Origin: an uncultured Oscillospiraceae bacterium
GTDB lineage: Bacteria; Bacillota; Clostridia; Oscillospirales; Acutalibacteraceae
Assembly (NCBI GenBank): GCA_900555705.1
Contig: USLV01000074.1
Location: forward strand, 1-6,697
Direction: 5' to 3'
DNA: 6,697 nucleotides
A program made the position numbers and the translations under genes. Shown here piece after piece: positions 1-5,576 of the stretch; positions within the stretch are counted from its first letter, which is position 1, and each line of letters opens with the position of its first letter. The notes under the pieces were generated by a model. That model was not told the origin of the DNA, did no database searches, and worked only from the letters and a program-made list of their open reading frames with translations.

Positions 1-32
1 CGTCGGCAGCGTCAGATGTGTATAAGAGACAG
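1..32. other. Illumina Nextera (Tn5) read-1 adapter, artefact
   Basis: The first 32 bases match the Nextera transposase read-1 adapter lacking only its first T. The part at 14-32 is the 19-base Tn5 mosaic end AGATGTGTATAAGAGACAG, and the part at 1-13 is the read-1 primer tail. The match is exact, so this is untrimmed library sequence at a contig end and not biology. Nothing in 1-32 should be annotated as genomic, and the reading frame to its right is cut at or near base 33. Confidence 0.98.
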
Positions 33-136
33 GCAATGTCCACTGCACGCATAATGACGAGAACGATGACCTTATATGACCGTATGTCACCGGTGTAGAG
101 CTTCTCCAAAAACGCCTCGTCGAAAAGCATCTGCAT
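33..136 (-). CDS. Truncated hypothetical protein, N-terminal end only
   Basis: An open frame on the minus strand starts at ATG 136-134 and stays open to the adapter, giving about 34 residues that begin MQMLFDEAFLEKLYTGDI. An AGGA at 147-144 lies 7 bases upstream of this ATG, a normal ribosome-site distance. A second in-frame ATG lies at 130-128. Third codon positions are mostly G or C, as in the confident genes nearby. The visible end is partly hydrophobic (a VIVLVIM stretch). I do not recognise the family, and the rest is lost beyond the contig end. It is transcribed divergently from the gene at 300. Confidence 0.5.
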
Positions 137-140
137 GGTT

Positions 141-170
141 TCATCCTATTCTTCGTTTTGTTTCATTCAT
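141..170 (-). other. Possible 9-codon leader ORF
   Basis: On the minus strand ATG 170-168 opens a frame of nine codons (MNETKRRIG) ending in TGA at 143-141. An AGGAG at 185-181 precedes it by 10 bases. Its stop sits within a few bases of the AGGA ribosome site of the frame starting at 136, so it could couple translation as a leader peptide. It is so short that chance is a fair explanation. Confidence 0.15.
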
Positions 171-205
171 AAATGCTACTCTCCTATAGTCGGTCACGGA
201 TTGAG

Positions 206-226
206 ATCAAAAAAATCTTTTTTGAT
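206..226. repeat. A/T-rich perfect inverted repeat
   Basis: ATCAAAAAA at 206-214 is followed by a 3-base loop (ATC) and its exact reverse complement TTTTTTGAT at 218-226, giving a 9-bp stem of mostly A-T pairs. It lies in the spacer between the divergent gene starts at 136 and 300, upstream of the rightward promoter. It could be a protein-binding operator or an architectural A-tract site. A terminator is less likely because the stem is weak and no gene ends here. Confidence 0.5.
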
Positions 227-238
227 TCTGATTCTCTC

Positions 239-268
239 TTGCTCCGAATCCGGCCCCTATGCTACAAT
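239..268 (+). promoter_or_regulatory. Extended -10 sigma-A-like promoter for the 119-aa gene
   Basis: A TACAAT -10 box lies at 263-268 and is preceded by TG at 260-261, one base upstream, making an extended -10. A weak -35 (TTGCTC, 239-244, 3 of 6 matches) is 18 bases away. The predicted start near 275 leaves a leader of about 25 bases before the strong ribosome site. The position fits the gene starting at 300. Confidence 0.6.
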
Positions 269-277
269 GGGAGCATA
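258..277. promoter_or_regulatory. Inverted repeat over -10/start site, candidate operator
   Basis: TATGCT (258-263) and its reverse complement AGCATA (272-277) flank 8 bases, so the repeat straddles the TACAAT box and the expected transcription start. That is the classic position for a repressor site. The same TATGC/GCATA half-site recurs head to head inside the palindrome ATATGCATAT at 292-301, next to the start codon. The XRE protein encoded downstream is a possible binder, by proximity only. Confidence 0.35.
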
Positions 278-284
278 AACTTCC

Positions 285-291
285 AAGGAGG
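285..291 (+). promoter_or_regulatory. Shine-Dalgarno AAGGAGG, decides start at 300
   Basis: A full-length AAGGAGG lies at 285-291. Two in-frame ATG codons follow, at 294 and 300. The first is only 2 bases away, too close for normal initiation. The second is 8 bases away, so initiation at 300 is preferred. Confidence 0.8.
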
Positions 292-299
292 ATATGCAT

Positions 300-659
300 A
301 TGAACAGCAAACTGCGCGAAGAAATCATTGCCAAAACACAGGAACTGATGGCCGCATCGACCTGCAGCAGCGAGACCAGAGAAGCGGCGCAGCGCTGGCT
401 GGAAGCAGCCGGAACAGCGGCGGAAGCAGCGGAGACCAGGGCCTATATCAGAGAACTGGAAGCGGACATCATGCCGATTGATACCCTCATCGGCTTCGCC
501 TCATCCGAAGCGGGTGCATCTTATTTCGGCGTCGATACCGCCGCCGGGATCGCCGCCCATGCCCGGGAGATCCAAGCGGCCGGGGCGCAGTACTGCGACT
601 GCCCCGCCTGCACAGTTGTGGCCGCCATCCTGGATAAAAAAGATGTGCTGCTTGCCTGA
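300..659 (+). CDS. Small CxCxxC-motif protein, function unknown
   Basis: This is a 119-residue soluble, mostly helical, Ala/Glu-rich protein beginning MNSKLREEIIAKTQEL. The start is set by the AAGGAGG at 285-291. Near the C-terminus it carries C99-D-C101-P-A-C104 (CxCxxC), with another cysteine at 22, an arrangement that could bind a metal or act in redox chemistry. Residues 54-66 (EADIMPIDTLIGF) and 92-104 look like conserved signatures. From memory, short Clostridia proteins of this kind are sometimes auto-labelled heat-shock protein Hsp90, but this one is far too short and has none of the Hsp90 ATPase motifs, so that name should not be carried over. It has no signal peptide or membrane helix. 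It lies 70 bp upstream of the XRE gene on the same strand, with its own promoter. It is very probably a real gene of unassigned function. Confidence 0.9.
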   Translation: MNSKLREEIIAKTQELMAASTCSSETREAAQRWLEAAGTAAEAAETRAYIRELEADIMPIDTLIGFASSEAGASYFGVDTAAGIAAHAREIQAAGAQYCDCPACTVVAAILDKKDVLLA

Positions 660-675
660 CGCAACAAATCATTGC

Positions 676-704
676 TTGCCAAAACACGGCGTCTTCCCTA
701 TACT
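676..704 (+). promoter_or_regulatory. Near-consensus sigma-A promoter for the XRE gene
   Basis: TTGCCA (676-681, 5 of 6 to TTGACA) and TATACT (699-704, 5 of 6 to TATAAT) are separated by exactly 17 bases. Transcription would begin near 711, just ahead of the ribosome site at 715-720. The XRE gene can therefore be made independently of the gene at 300-659, although no terminator is visible between them. Confidence 0.75.
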
Positions 705-714
705 GGAACCGAAA

Positions 715-720
715 GAGGAG
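715..720 (+). promoter_or_regulatory. Shine-Dalgarno GAGGAG, decides start at 730
   Basis: GAGGAG at 715-720 precedes two in-frame ATG codons, at 724 (3 bases away) and 730 (9 bases away). The 730 codon has the normal spacing and gives an N-terminus (MATIGKRIKKRR) that fits XRE-family proteins. The leader from the predicted start site is only about 19 bases. Confidence 0.65.
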
Positions 721-729
721 TGGATGTGG

Positions 730-1110
730 ATGGCAACAATCGGAAAGAGAATCAAAAAGCGGCGAGAGGAACGACAGCTCACACAGGAACAACTGGCGGA
801 GCAGCTGCATGTCACGCGGCAGGCGGTCTCCAACTGGGAAAACGCCAAAACTCAGCCGGATATTGACACCCTGCTCCGGCTGGCAGAGGTGTTGGAACTC
901 CCGGCCGAGGAGCTTTTATACGGAGAAAAGCGAGATGGCCCCGCCATCCCCGACAGTTCTCTCGACCACGCCAAAAAGGGCATTGGCTTCGGAGTAGCAC
1001 TGGCCATGGTGATTTCCTATGTCAACTGGCATTCCATCGGCTGGGCCATTCTCCACGGTGCGATGAACTGGTTTTATGTGATCTATTTCGTGCTGAAATA
1101 CGGCTGGTGA
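730..1110 (+). CDS. XRE-family regulator with C-terminal membrane hairpin
   Basis: This is a 126-residue protein. Residues 4-63 form a Cro/C1-type helix-turn-helix: IGKRIKKRREERQLTQEQLA leads into the recognition region VTRQAVSNWENAKTQPD (28-44), followed by LLRLAEVL and the usual closing ELLYG. A linker (66-82) joins it to a hydrophobic end (84-122) rich in Gly, Trp and Tyr, readable as two short membrane helices around NWHSIGW (99-105). Similar tails occur in small Firmicutes membrane proteins and in XRE proteins fused to them. I infer a DNA-binding protein held at the inner face of the membrane, regulated by a membrane signal or an unseen partner; its target is unknown, and the inverted repeat at 258-277 is one candidate. 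A longer in-frame extension upstream lacks a ribosome site and reads through the preceding gene, so it is rejected. A strong terminator follows 7 bases after the stop. Confidence 0.93.
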   Translation: MATIGKRIKKRREERQLTQEQLAEQLHVTRQAVSNWENAKTQPDIDTLLRLAEVLELPAEELLYGEKRDGPAIPDSSLDHAKKGIGFGVALAMVISYVNWHSIGWAILHGAMNWFYVIYFVLKYGW

Positions 1111-1117
1111 CGACAGC

Positions 1118-1152
1118 AAAAGAGGGCATACCTTCCGGTATGCCCTCTTTTT
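1118..1152. terminator. Bidirectional intrinsic terminator between convergent genes
   Basis: The arms 1118-1132 and 1137-1151 pair perfectly over 15 bp (core AGAGGGCATACC / GGTATGCCCTCT) around a TTCC loop. The right arm ends in a five-T run (1148-1152) for plus-strand transcripts, and the left arm starts with AAAA, giving four U residues to minus-strand transcripts. It therefore suits both the XRE gene and the Clp-terminated operon. Base 1151 is shared with the Clp stop codon (TAA, 1153-1151), so the minus-strand hairpin begins on the stop codon itself. Confidence 0.93.
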
Positions 1153-3451
1153 ACGCTTCAAATGATGACGTCTCCAGACGGATTTCCTCGCCGTCCGCAA
1201 TCACTCGCAGGACGGCAAGCGTCGTTCCCTCCTGCTCCACAATCCGGGAGGCAATCGGATCTTCGACCTCGCGGCGGATCACCCGGCGCAGATCGCGCGC
1301 ACCGCGCTTGCCGCCCATCGCCTTCCTTGCCAGCAGAGCGGCAGCCTCCGGCGTCCAATTGAACCGGATGCCACGCTCCAGCAGCGGCTCAGTCAGCTCG
1401 CCGAGCATCAACTCCGCAATCCGGCTGTACTCCTCTTCCCCCAGCGGACGGAAATAGACGACCTCGTCCACCCGACTGAGGAACTCCGGCCGCAGAAATT
1501 CAGATAGTGCCCGCACCGCCTTGTCGCGACCCGCCTGTGCATCGGTCTTGCCGAAGCCCATCAGCATATTCTGCACCTGACTACCGGCGTTGGAGGTCAT
1601 CACAATGACCGTGTTCTCAAAATTGACGACCCGGCCATGTGCATCGGTGACACGGCCCTCGTCGAGAATTTGCAGCAGGATGTTCAACACATCCGGATGT
1701 GCCTTCTCGATCTCGTCGAACAGCAGCACGGAATACGGCTTTCTGCGCACCTTTTCGGTGAGCTGCCCCGCCTCGTCATAGCCAACATAACCGGGCGGCG
1801 AGCCGATGATCCGCGAGACCGCGTGTTTTTCCATGAATTCCGACATATCCAGCCGAATCAGCGTCTCCGGCGTGTCGAACAGCTCGGCCGCCAACACCTT
1901 GACCAGCTCGGTTTTGCCGACACCGGTTGAGCCGACAAAGATGAAGGATGCCGGACGGCGGCGGGGGCTGATCTGTACCCGGCTCCGCCGGATGGCAGCC
2001 GCCACCAGCGATACCGCCTCGTCCTGTCCGATGATCTTCTCGCGCAGCCGCTCCTCCAGCCCGGCGAGCTTCGACAGCTCGTTTTCCCGTACCTTCGAAG
2101 CGGGGATGCCGGTCCAAAGCTCGATGACCCGGGCAAGATGCTCCTCCGTCACCGGCGCTTCGGTAGCAGGCGTTTTGATCAGCTCGCTCTCCTGCTCCGC
2201 CTTGAGCAGCTCGGCCCTGGTGATGACGAGCTTTTCATAGTCAATGCTCTCCGCTGCCATCTGCTGCTCCTCGTCCTCGCGGAGCGACGCCATCTGCTTC
2301 ATGAGCTGGGCGTAGCGGTCGGCGTCCTTGTTTTCCAGCGCTGCCGCTGCACAGGCCTCGTCCACCAGGTCAATCGCCTTATCCGGCAGGAAGCGGTCGG
2401 TGATATACCGCTCGGACAACGAGACCGCCCTGGCAATGACGGCATCCGTCAACCGGACGCCGTGGAACTGCTCATAATAGGACTTGATGCCGCTGAGCAT
2501 GGCAACGGTATCCGCGACCGACGGCTCCTCCACCGTCACCGGCTGGAAGCGCCGCTCGAGCGCCGCATCCTTCTCGATATGCTTGCGATATTCCGTAAAG
2601 GTGGTCGCACCGATCACCTGAATCTCCCCGCGCGAGAGGGCGGGTTTCAGGATGTTGGCGGCGGACATGCTGCCCTCGGCATCTCCTGTACCGACAAGGT
2701 TGTGCACCTCATCGATGAAGAGAATGATATTGCCTTCGGCCTTCACCTCGTCAACCAGCCCTTTGATACGGCTCTCAAACTGGCCGCGGAACTGCGTCCC
2801 GGCCACCAGCGCCGTCAGATCCAGCAAATGGATTTCTCTGTCCAGCAGACGCGGCGGTACATCGCCCGCTGCTATACGCAACGCCAGTCCCTCCGCGATT
2901 GCGGTTTTGCCGACGCCTGGCTCGCCGATCAGACAGGGATTGTTCTTGCTGCGGCGGGACAGAATCTGCATCACGCGATAGATCTCACGTTCCCGTCCGA
3001 TAATCCGGTCGATTTCACCCGCGCGGGCGCGGGCCGTGAGATCGGTACAATACTGGGAGAGATATTTGCGCTTTTTCTCCCGTTTTTTTCGTTCCTTTTC
3101 CACCGGTGCCTCTGTGCTTTTTTCAGCCGACGCCGACTTTCCATCCGGCGTCTGTCCATTCTGCTGAAGACCACCAAAGATGTTCTGCAAAAAAGGGAAG
3201 GTCGCCGCGCCGCCCGGGGCAAAGCCGTCCCCTTCTTCGCCATCGTTCATATTCATGAGCTCTCCGAGCTGCTGATCCATCAGCTCCATATCCTCGTCCG
3301 AGATCCCGAACCGCTCCATCAGGTCGTTAACCGGCTTGATTCCCAGTTCCTTGGCACAGACCAGGCACAGACCGTCGTTGACCGTCTTCTCCCCTTCCAT
3401 CCGGGTGATGAACACGACCGCAGGCCGCTTTTTACAACGAGAACAAACCAT
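1151..3451 (-). CDS. ClpE/ClpC-type AAA+ unfoldase with N-terminal zinc finger
   Basis: This 766-residue class I Clp/Hsp100 ATPase unfolds proteins, usually for ClpP, in the cytoplasm. An N-terminal zinc-finger pattern (C3-x2-C6, C29-x2-C32, McsA/ClpE-like) replaces the usual Clp N-domain repeats. Next come an acidic stretch (51-76) and a charged linker (103-129). The first ATPase module has Walker A GEPGVGKT (176-183), aromatic pore loop GTQFRG (218-223), Walker B ILFIDE (243-248) and ALERRF (297-302). A short middle domain (about 384-427) resembles a degenerate UVR/coiled-coil segment. The second module has Walker A GSTGVGKT (507-514), pore loop GSPPGYVGY (550-558), Walker B VLLFDE (575-580) and sensor-2 GARDLRR (717-723). 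MGF at 631-633 sits where ClpC carries its ClpP-docking VGF, so ClpP partnership is likely. AAGGAG lies 8 bases before ATG 3451. It is the last operon gene, 5 bp after the phosphatidyltransferase. ClpE is the closest label by architecture, but this protein is longer than the roughly 700-aa Bacillus ClpE. I see no clpP, mcsB or ctsR nearby. Confidence 0.95.
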   Translation of the reverse strand: MVCSRCKKRPAVVFITRMEGEKTVNDGLCLVCAKELGIKPVNDLMERFGISDEDMELMDQQLGELMNMNDGEEGDGFAPGGAATFPFLQNIFGGLQQNGQTPDGKSASAEKSTEAPVEKERKKREKKRKYLSQYCTDLTARARAGEIDRIIGREREIYRVMQILSRRSKNNPCLIGEPGVGKTAIAEGLALRIAAGDVPPRLLDREIHLLDLTALVAGTQFRGQFESRIKGLVDEVKAEGNIILFIDEVHNLVGTGDAEGSMSAANILKPALSRGEIQVIGATTFTEYRKHIEKDAALERRFQPVTVEEPSVADTVAMLSGIKSYYEQFHGVRLTDAVIARAVSLSERYITDRFLPDKAIDLVDEACAAAALENKDADRYAQLMKQMASLREDEEQQMAAESIDYEKLVITRAELLKAEQESELIKTPATEAPVTEEHLARVIELWTGIPASKVRENELSKLAGLEERLREKIIGQDEAVSLVAAAIRRSRVQISPRRRPASFIFVGSTGVGKTELVKVLAAELFDTPETLIRLDMSEFMEKHAVSRIIGSPPGYVGYDEAGQLTEKVRRKPYSVLLFDEIEKAHPDVLNILLQILDEGRVTDAHGRVVNFENTVIVMTSNAGSQVQNMLMGFGKTDAQAGRDKAVRALSEFLRPEFLSRVDEVVYFRPLGEEEYSRIAELMLGELTEPLLERGIRFNWTPEAAALLARKAMGGKRGARDLRRVIRREVEDPIASRIVEQEGTTLAVLRVIADGEEIRLETSSFEA

Positions 3452-3456
3452 GCATG

Positions 3457-4017
3457 TTACTCCTTTTTCTCCTTAGGCGGCAGTGTTTTATAGACGCCGA
3501 TAAAGGTCTTCATATACCCGATGAACGCCACCAGCATCAGCACCGCGACCAGCGCAATCAAACCGATAAACAACGGCGCGGGCATATCCTCGATCAGCAC
3601 AATCAGCGCCATCGCGCCATAGAACACAAAGGTCGACACCTTTCCGAACCATCGCGCCCCGCGCACCTCGTCGTTTCGCCGGAGCAGGAACAGCGCGCCG
3701 ATCGCCTGTCCCAGTTCCTTGACGAGACAAATCACCACCAGCCCGATCAACGCCGGATAACGGGTGGCGAGACAAATCACCACCGTCACCTGCGTAATCT
3801 TATCCGCCACGGGATCGAGCAGCTTGCCGAGATCGGTGATCTGGTTGCAGCGACGGGCAATGATGCCGTCGAGCGAATCCGTCACGCCGGAGAGCACCAG
3901 CACACCAAACGCCCAATAGGGCTCGTCGTGCACATACAGTACCACAAAAACCGGCAGCAGCAACAACCGCAGCAGGGACAGCAGATTCGGGATGGTCCAT
4001 TTGAATTCGATTTTCAT
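3457..4017 (-). CDS. CDP-alcohol phosphatidyltransferase (PgsA-like membrane enzyme)
   Basis: This 186-residue integral membrane enzyme transfers a phosphatidyl group from CDP-diacylglycerol to an alcohol, most often glycerol 3-phosphate on the way to phosphatidylglycerol. The complete family signature is present: D47-x2-D50-G51-x2-A54-R55-x8-G64-x3-D68-x3-D72, the metal-binding aspartates and catalytic site. Hydrophobic segments lie at about 12-29, 34-46, 75-98, 103-112, 128-142 and 148-168, close to the six helices expected. Length is near that of PgsA (about 190 aa). Start ATG 4017 has GGAG 9 bases upstream and gives the usual IPNLLSLLRL opening; a GTG at 4053 would add 12 unconvincing residues. 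The LGKLLDPVADKITQ segment makes me suspect a Clostridia paralog and not the housekeeping pgsA, so the substrate alcohol is not assigned. Only 5 bp separate it from the Clp gene, whose ribosome site lies inside this gene's 3' end. Confidence 0.92.
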   Translation of the reverse strand: MKIEFKWTIPNLLSLLRLLLLPVFVVLYVHDEPYWAFGVLVLSGVTDSLDGIIARRCNQITDLGKLLDPVADKITQVTVVICLATRYPALIGLVVICLVKELGQAIGALFLLRRNDEVRGARWFGKVSTFVFYGAMALIVLIEDMPAPLFIGLIALVAVLMLVAFIGYMKTFIGVYKTLPPKEKKE

Positions 4018-4059
4018 CTTTAAAGACTCCAGTCCGTTACATTGAGCTTCCACACAAGA

Positions 4060-4767
4060 TCACGCGCCGGACAGCACCGGGTTGTTCTCCGCCACAATCG
4101 AAAACAGATGCGACGAGTCGATATCTTCCGATGTCACAAAGGCGTCGGAGCCGGTACCGTATGCGGCAAGCTGCACCAGCGTCACCACAACGAGCACCAG
4201 CAGACAGCCCTCTACCGCGCCGATCACAGCGCCACCGAGGCCGTTCAACTGTCGGAGAACCGGCAGATGGAATACCCGGTTGATCATGGACGCGATCAGT
4301 CGCACCACAATCATCAACAGCAGAAAAACAAGGAAGAAGAAACCGGCTGTCAGCATCGTCTCAGCCACCGGCTCCACAAGATTCTCCATCAGAATATCGG
4401 CGACAGCTGTTTCACCATCCACCCGTTCTCCCAGCTTAGCCGCAATTTCAGCGGGCGAACCAAACCCATAAGCTTCGAGAAAATTCCGGATTGGCTTCGG
4501 CAATTCTTCGAGAACGGTACGAACCCCGGATTCCAACGCGGCCACATCCGTGCCGCGCACCTGTGCAGAAACTGTCTGCTGCAAATCCTCGCGAAAGAAG
4601 GTGTTAAACACCCCGGTAGCGATCATGGGACTCAGCATCGAGGAGAGCCAAACCGCCAACACACAGCCAATCAGCGTGATGATCGCGCGCACCAGCCCGC
4701 GCCGATAGCCCAGCCAGACCGAAAGGATCAAAATGAGTATGACCGCAATATCCAAAATATATGCCAT
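4060..4767 (-). CDS. CvpA-family membrane protein
   Basis: This is a 235-residue protein with CvpA topology: an N-terminal helix pair (about 2-20 and 26-45) joined by the basic turn YRRGLVR (21-27), a soluble middle region (51-137) and a C-terminal pair (about 140-162 and 177-202). The family-type segment LPVLRQLNGLGGAVIGAVEG spans 168-187. CvpA was named for its need in colicin V production, but most members have no proven biochemical role; envelope homeostasis is the usual suggestion. I chose ATG 4767 because the promoter at 4797-4825 would start transcription near 4790, and because MAYILDIAVIL matches the family N-terminus. ATG 4788 would be almost leaderless and adds MKGVRKQ. The ribosome site is weak (AAAGGGG, 11 bases upstream). 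It lies 42 bp before the phosphatidyltransferase gene. Confidence 0.9.
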   Translation of the reverse strand: MAYILDIAVILILILSVWLGYRRGLVRAIITLIGCVLAVWLSSMLSPMIATGVFNTFFREDLQQTVSAQVRGTDVAALESGVRTVLEELPKPIRNFLEAYGFGSPAEIAAKLGERVDGETAVADILMENLVEPVAETMLTAGFFFLVFLLLMIVVRLIASMINRVFHLPVLRQLNGLGGAVIGAVEGCLLVLVVVTLVQLAAYGTGSDAFVTSEDIDSSHLFSIVAENNPVLSGA

Positions 4768-4796
4768 CTGCTTCCGCACCCCTTTCATTGCCCTTC

Positions 4797-4825
4797 ATCA
4801 TATCACAAATTCGGTCGAAACACAA
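4797..4825 (-). promoter_or_regulatory. Internal extended -10 promoter within the operon
   Basis: Read on the minus strand, TATGAT (4802-4797, 5 of 6) is preceded by TG one base upstream, an extended -10. TTGTGT (4825-4820, 3 of 6) lies 17 bases away as a weak -35. Transcription would start near 4790 and cover the CvpA, phosphatidyltransferase and Clp genes. It occupies the longest gap in the operon (4768-4841). Confidence 0.5.
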
Positions 4826-4832
4826 CCGGTTG
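4823..4832. repeat. 10-bp palindrome at the -35 of the internal promoter
   Basis: CAACCGGTTG is a perfect 10-bp palindrome overlapping three bases of the proposed -35 box at 4825-4820. It might be an operator, but a palindrome this short could be chance. Confidence 0.25.
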
Positions 4833-4841
4833 ACGGGAATC

Positions 4842-5543
4842 TTAAGAAAACGGATGGATGCGCTGGAGAAGCTGATGCAGATCGGCTCCGTCCAGGACGG
4901 AGCGGGAAAGCACCGGTGCCTGACCTGCATACGGCGCAAGCCATTCGAGCAGCAGTCCAAACGCCGTCGCCAGCACCAGCCCGCTGAGCGCACCCGCCAG
5001 AACCGGCAGCACGCGGGCAGCACCGTGCGCTTTTTTCGGCGGCGGCAGGTTCATCTCAACCCGCCGGAACAGCAGCCGCAGCAGAAGAAACAGCAGCAGA
5101 ACCAGCACCGCAAACGCGAGGCTCCGGGCAATTGTCCGGCTGTAATCCCCGGTCAGCGCCAGCAGCAATGCTACGCTGTCGGCACCCGCGCGTTCTAGGG
5201 TATCCAGAGAGGTTCCATAGCGATCGGCCATTCCCGACAGCGGATCGCGCATATCCTGCAGAAGCCGATCCGCCGGTAACCGGGCGGCGGTTTCCCGCCC
5301 GTTCTCACCATGTGGGATGGACACCATATCCGCGAGTTCATTCGCCGCCGCCCGCTCCACAGCAGGCGCCACCGCATACTCCGCGAGGGGGCGTGCGGCG
5401 GGCACGCTGAGAAAATAGGCGCCTGTGACAGCGCCAATCACCGCCAGCAGCGTCAGCAGAGAGGCGGAAACCGGCTGTCGGCGGCGCAGAATCGCCGGTA
5501 CAACAATCAACAGCAGCAGGATGCCGTCCAATACAAATCCCAT
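4842..5543 (-). CDS. Divergent CvpA-like four-helix membrane protein
   Basis: This 233-residue protein has the same plan as the next gene: two N-terminal helices (about 3-19 and 28-46) around a basic turn (R20-R22), a soluble central region (50-137) and two C-terminal helices (about 141-159 and 178-201). They are split by the basic stretch FRRVEMNLPPPKKAHGAAR (159-177). Residues 178-196 (VLPVLAGALSGLVLATAFG) correspond to the LPxLxxLxGxxxG region of CvpA proteins, but overall similarity by eye is low, so I call it CvpA-like. AAAGGAG (5556-5550) lies 6 bases before ATG 5543, fixing the start. Its stop lies 74 bp before the second CvpA gene, with no terminator visible between them. An old tandem duplication, or two partners forming a hetero-complex, are both plausible. 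Biochemical function is unknown. Confidence 0.82.
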   Translation of the reverse strand: MGFVLDGILLLLIVVPAILRRRQPVSASLLTLLAVIGAVTGAYFLSVPAARPLAEYAVAPAVERAAANELADMVSIPHGENGRETAARLPADRLLQDMRDPLSGMADRYGTSLDTLERAGADSVALLLALTGDYSRTIARSLAFAVLVLLLFLLLRLLFRRVEMNLPPPKKAHGAARVLPVLAGALSGLVLATAFGLLLEWLAPYAGQAPVLSRSVLDGADLHQLLQRIHPFS

Positions 5544-5576
5544 CGCGATCTCCTTTCGCGCAGCCGGGCAGGCCGG

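Noticed and set aside
14..32. Tn5 mosaic end, suggesting a real transposon terminus
   Set aside because: The adjoining primer tail at 1-13 exists only in the sequencing adapter, and no transposon genes follow. It is a library artefact.
649..680. Direct repeat TGCTTGCC at 649-656 and 673-680
   Set aside because: It is only 8 bases. One copy is coding sequence and the other overlaps the -35 box, so chance is the simplest explanation.
478..729. N-terminal extension of the XRE protein from ATG 478
   Set aside because: It overlaps the 119-aa gene out of frame, has a Pro/Arg-rich shadow composition, and ignores the promoter at 676-704 and the ribosome site at 715-720.
2138..3493. 451-codon plus-strand open frame opposite the Clp gene
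   Set aside because: It lies antisense to a fully motif-confirmed AAA+ gene. Its protein is rich in His, Arg, Gln and Leu with no domain, and is the complement of GC-rich codons.
4018..4053. GTG start at 4053 for the phosphatidyltransferase
   Set aside because: There is no ribosome site before it and the added residues are not family-like. ATG 4017 has GGAG at a normal distance.
3454..4833. Long plus-strand open frames (3454-4023 and 4042-4833) opposite the phosphatidyltransferase and CvpA genes
   Set aside because: They are antisense shadows with low-complexity His/Gln/Arg-rich products and no ribosome site. The minus-strand genes carry the family motifs.
4768..4860. CtsR or CIRCE (HrcA) heat-shock operator upstream of the Clp-containing transcription unit
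   Set aside because: No GGTCAAA-type tandem heptads and no TTAGCACTC/GAGTGCTAA repeat were found here or before the Clp gene, so class I or III heat-shock control is not supported.
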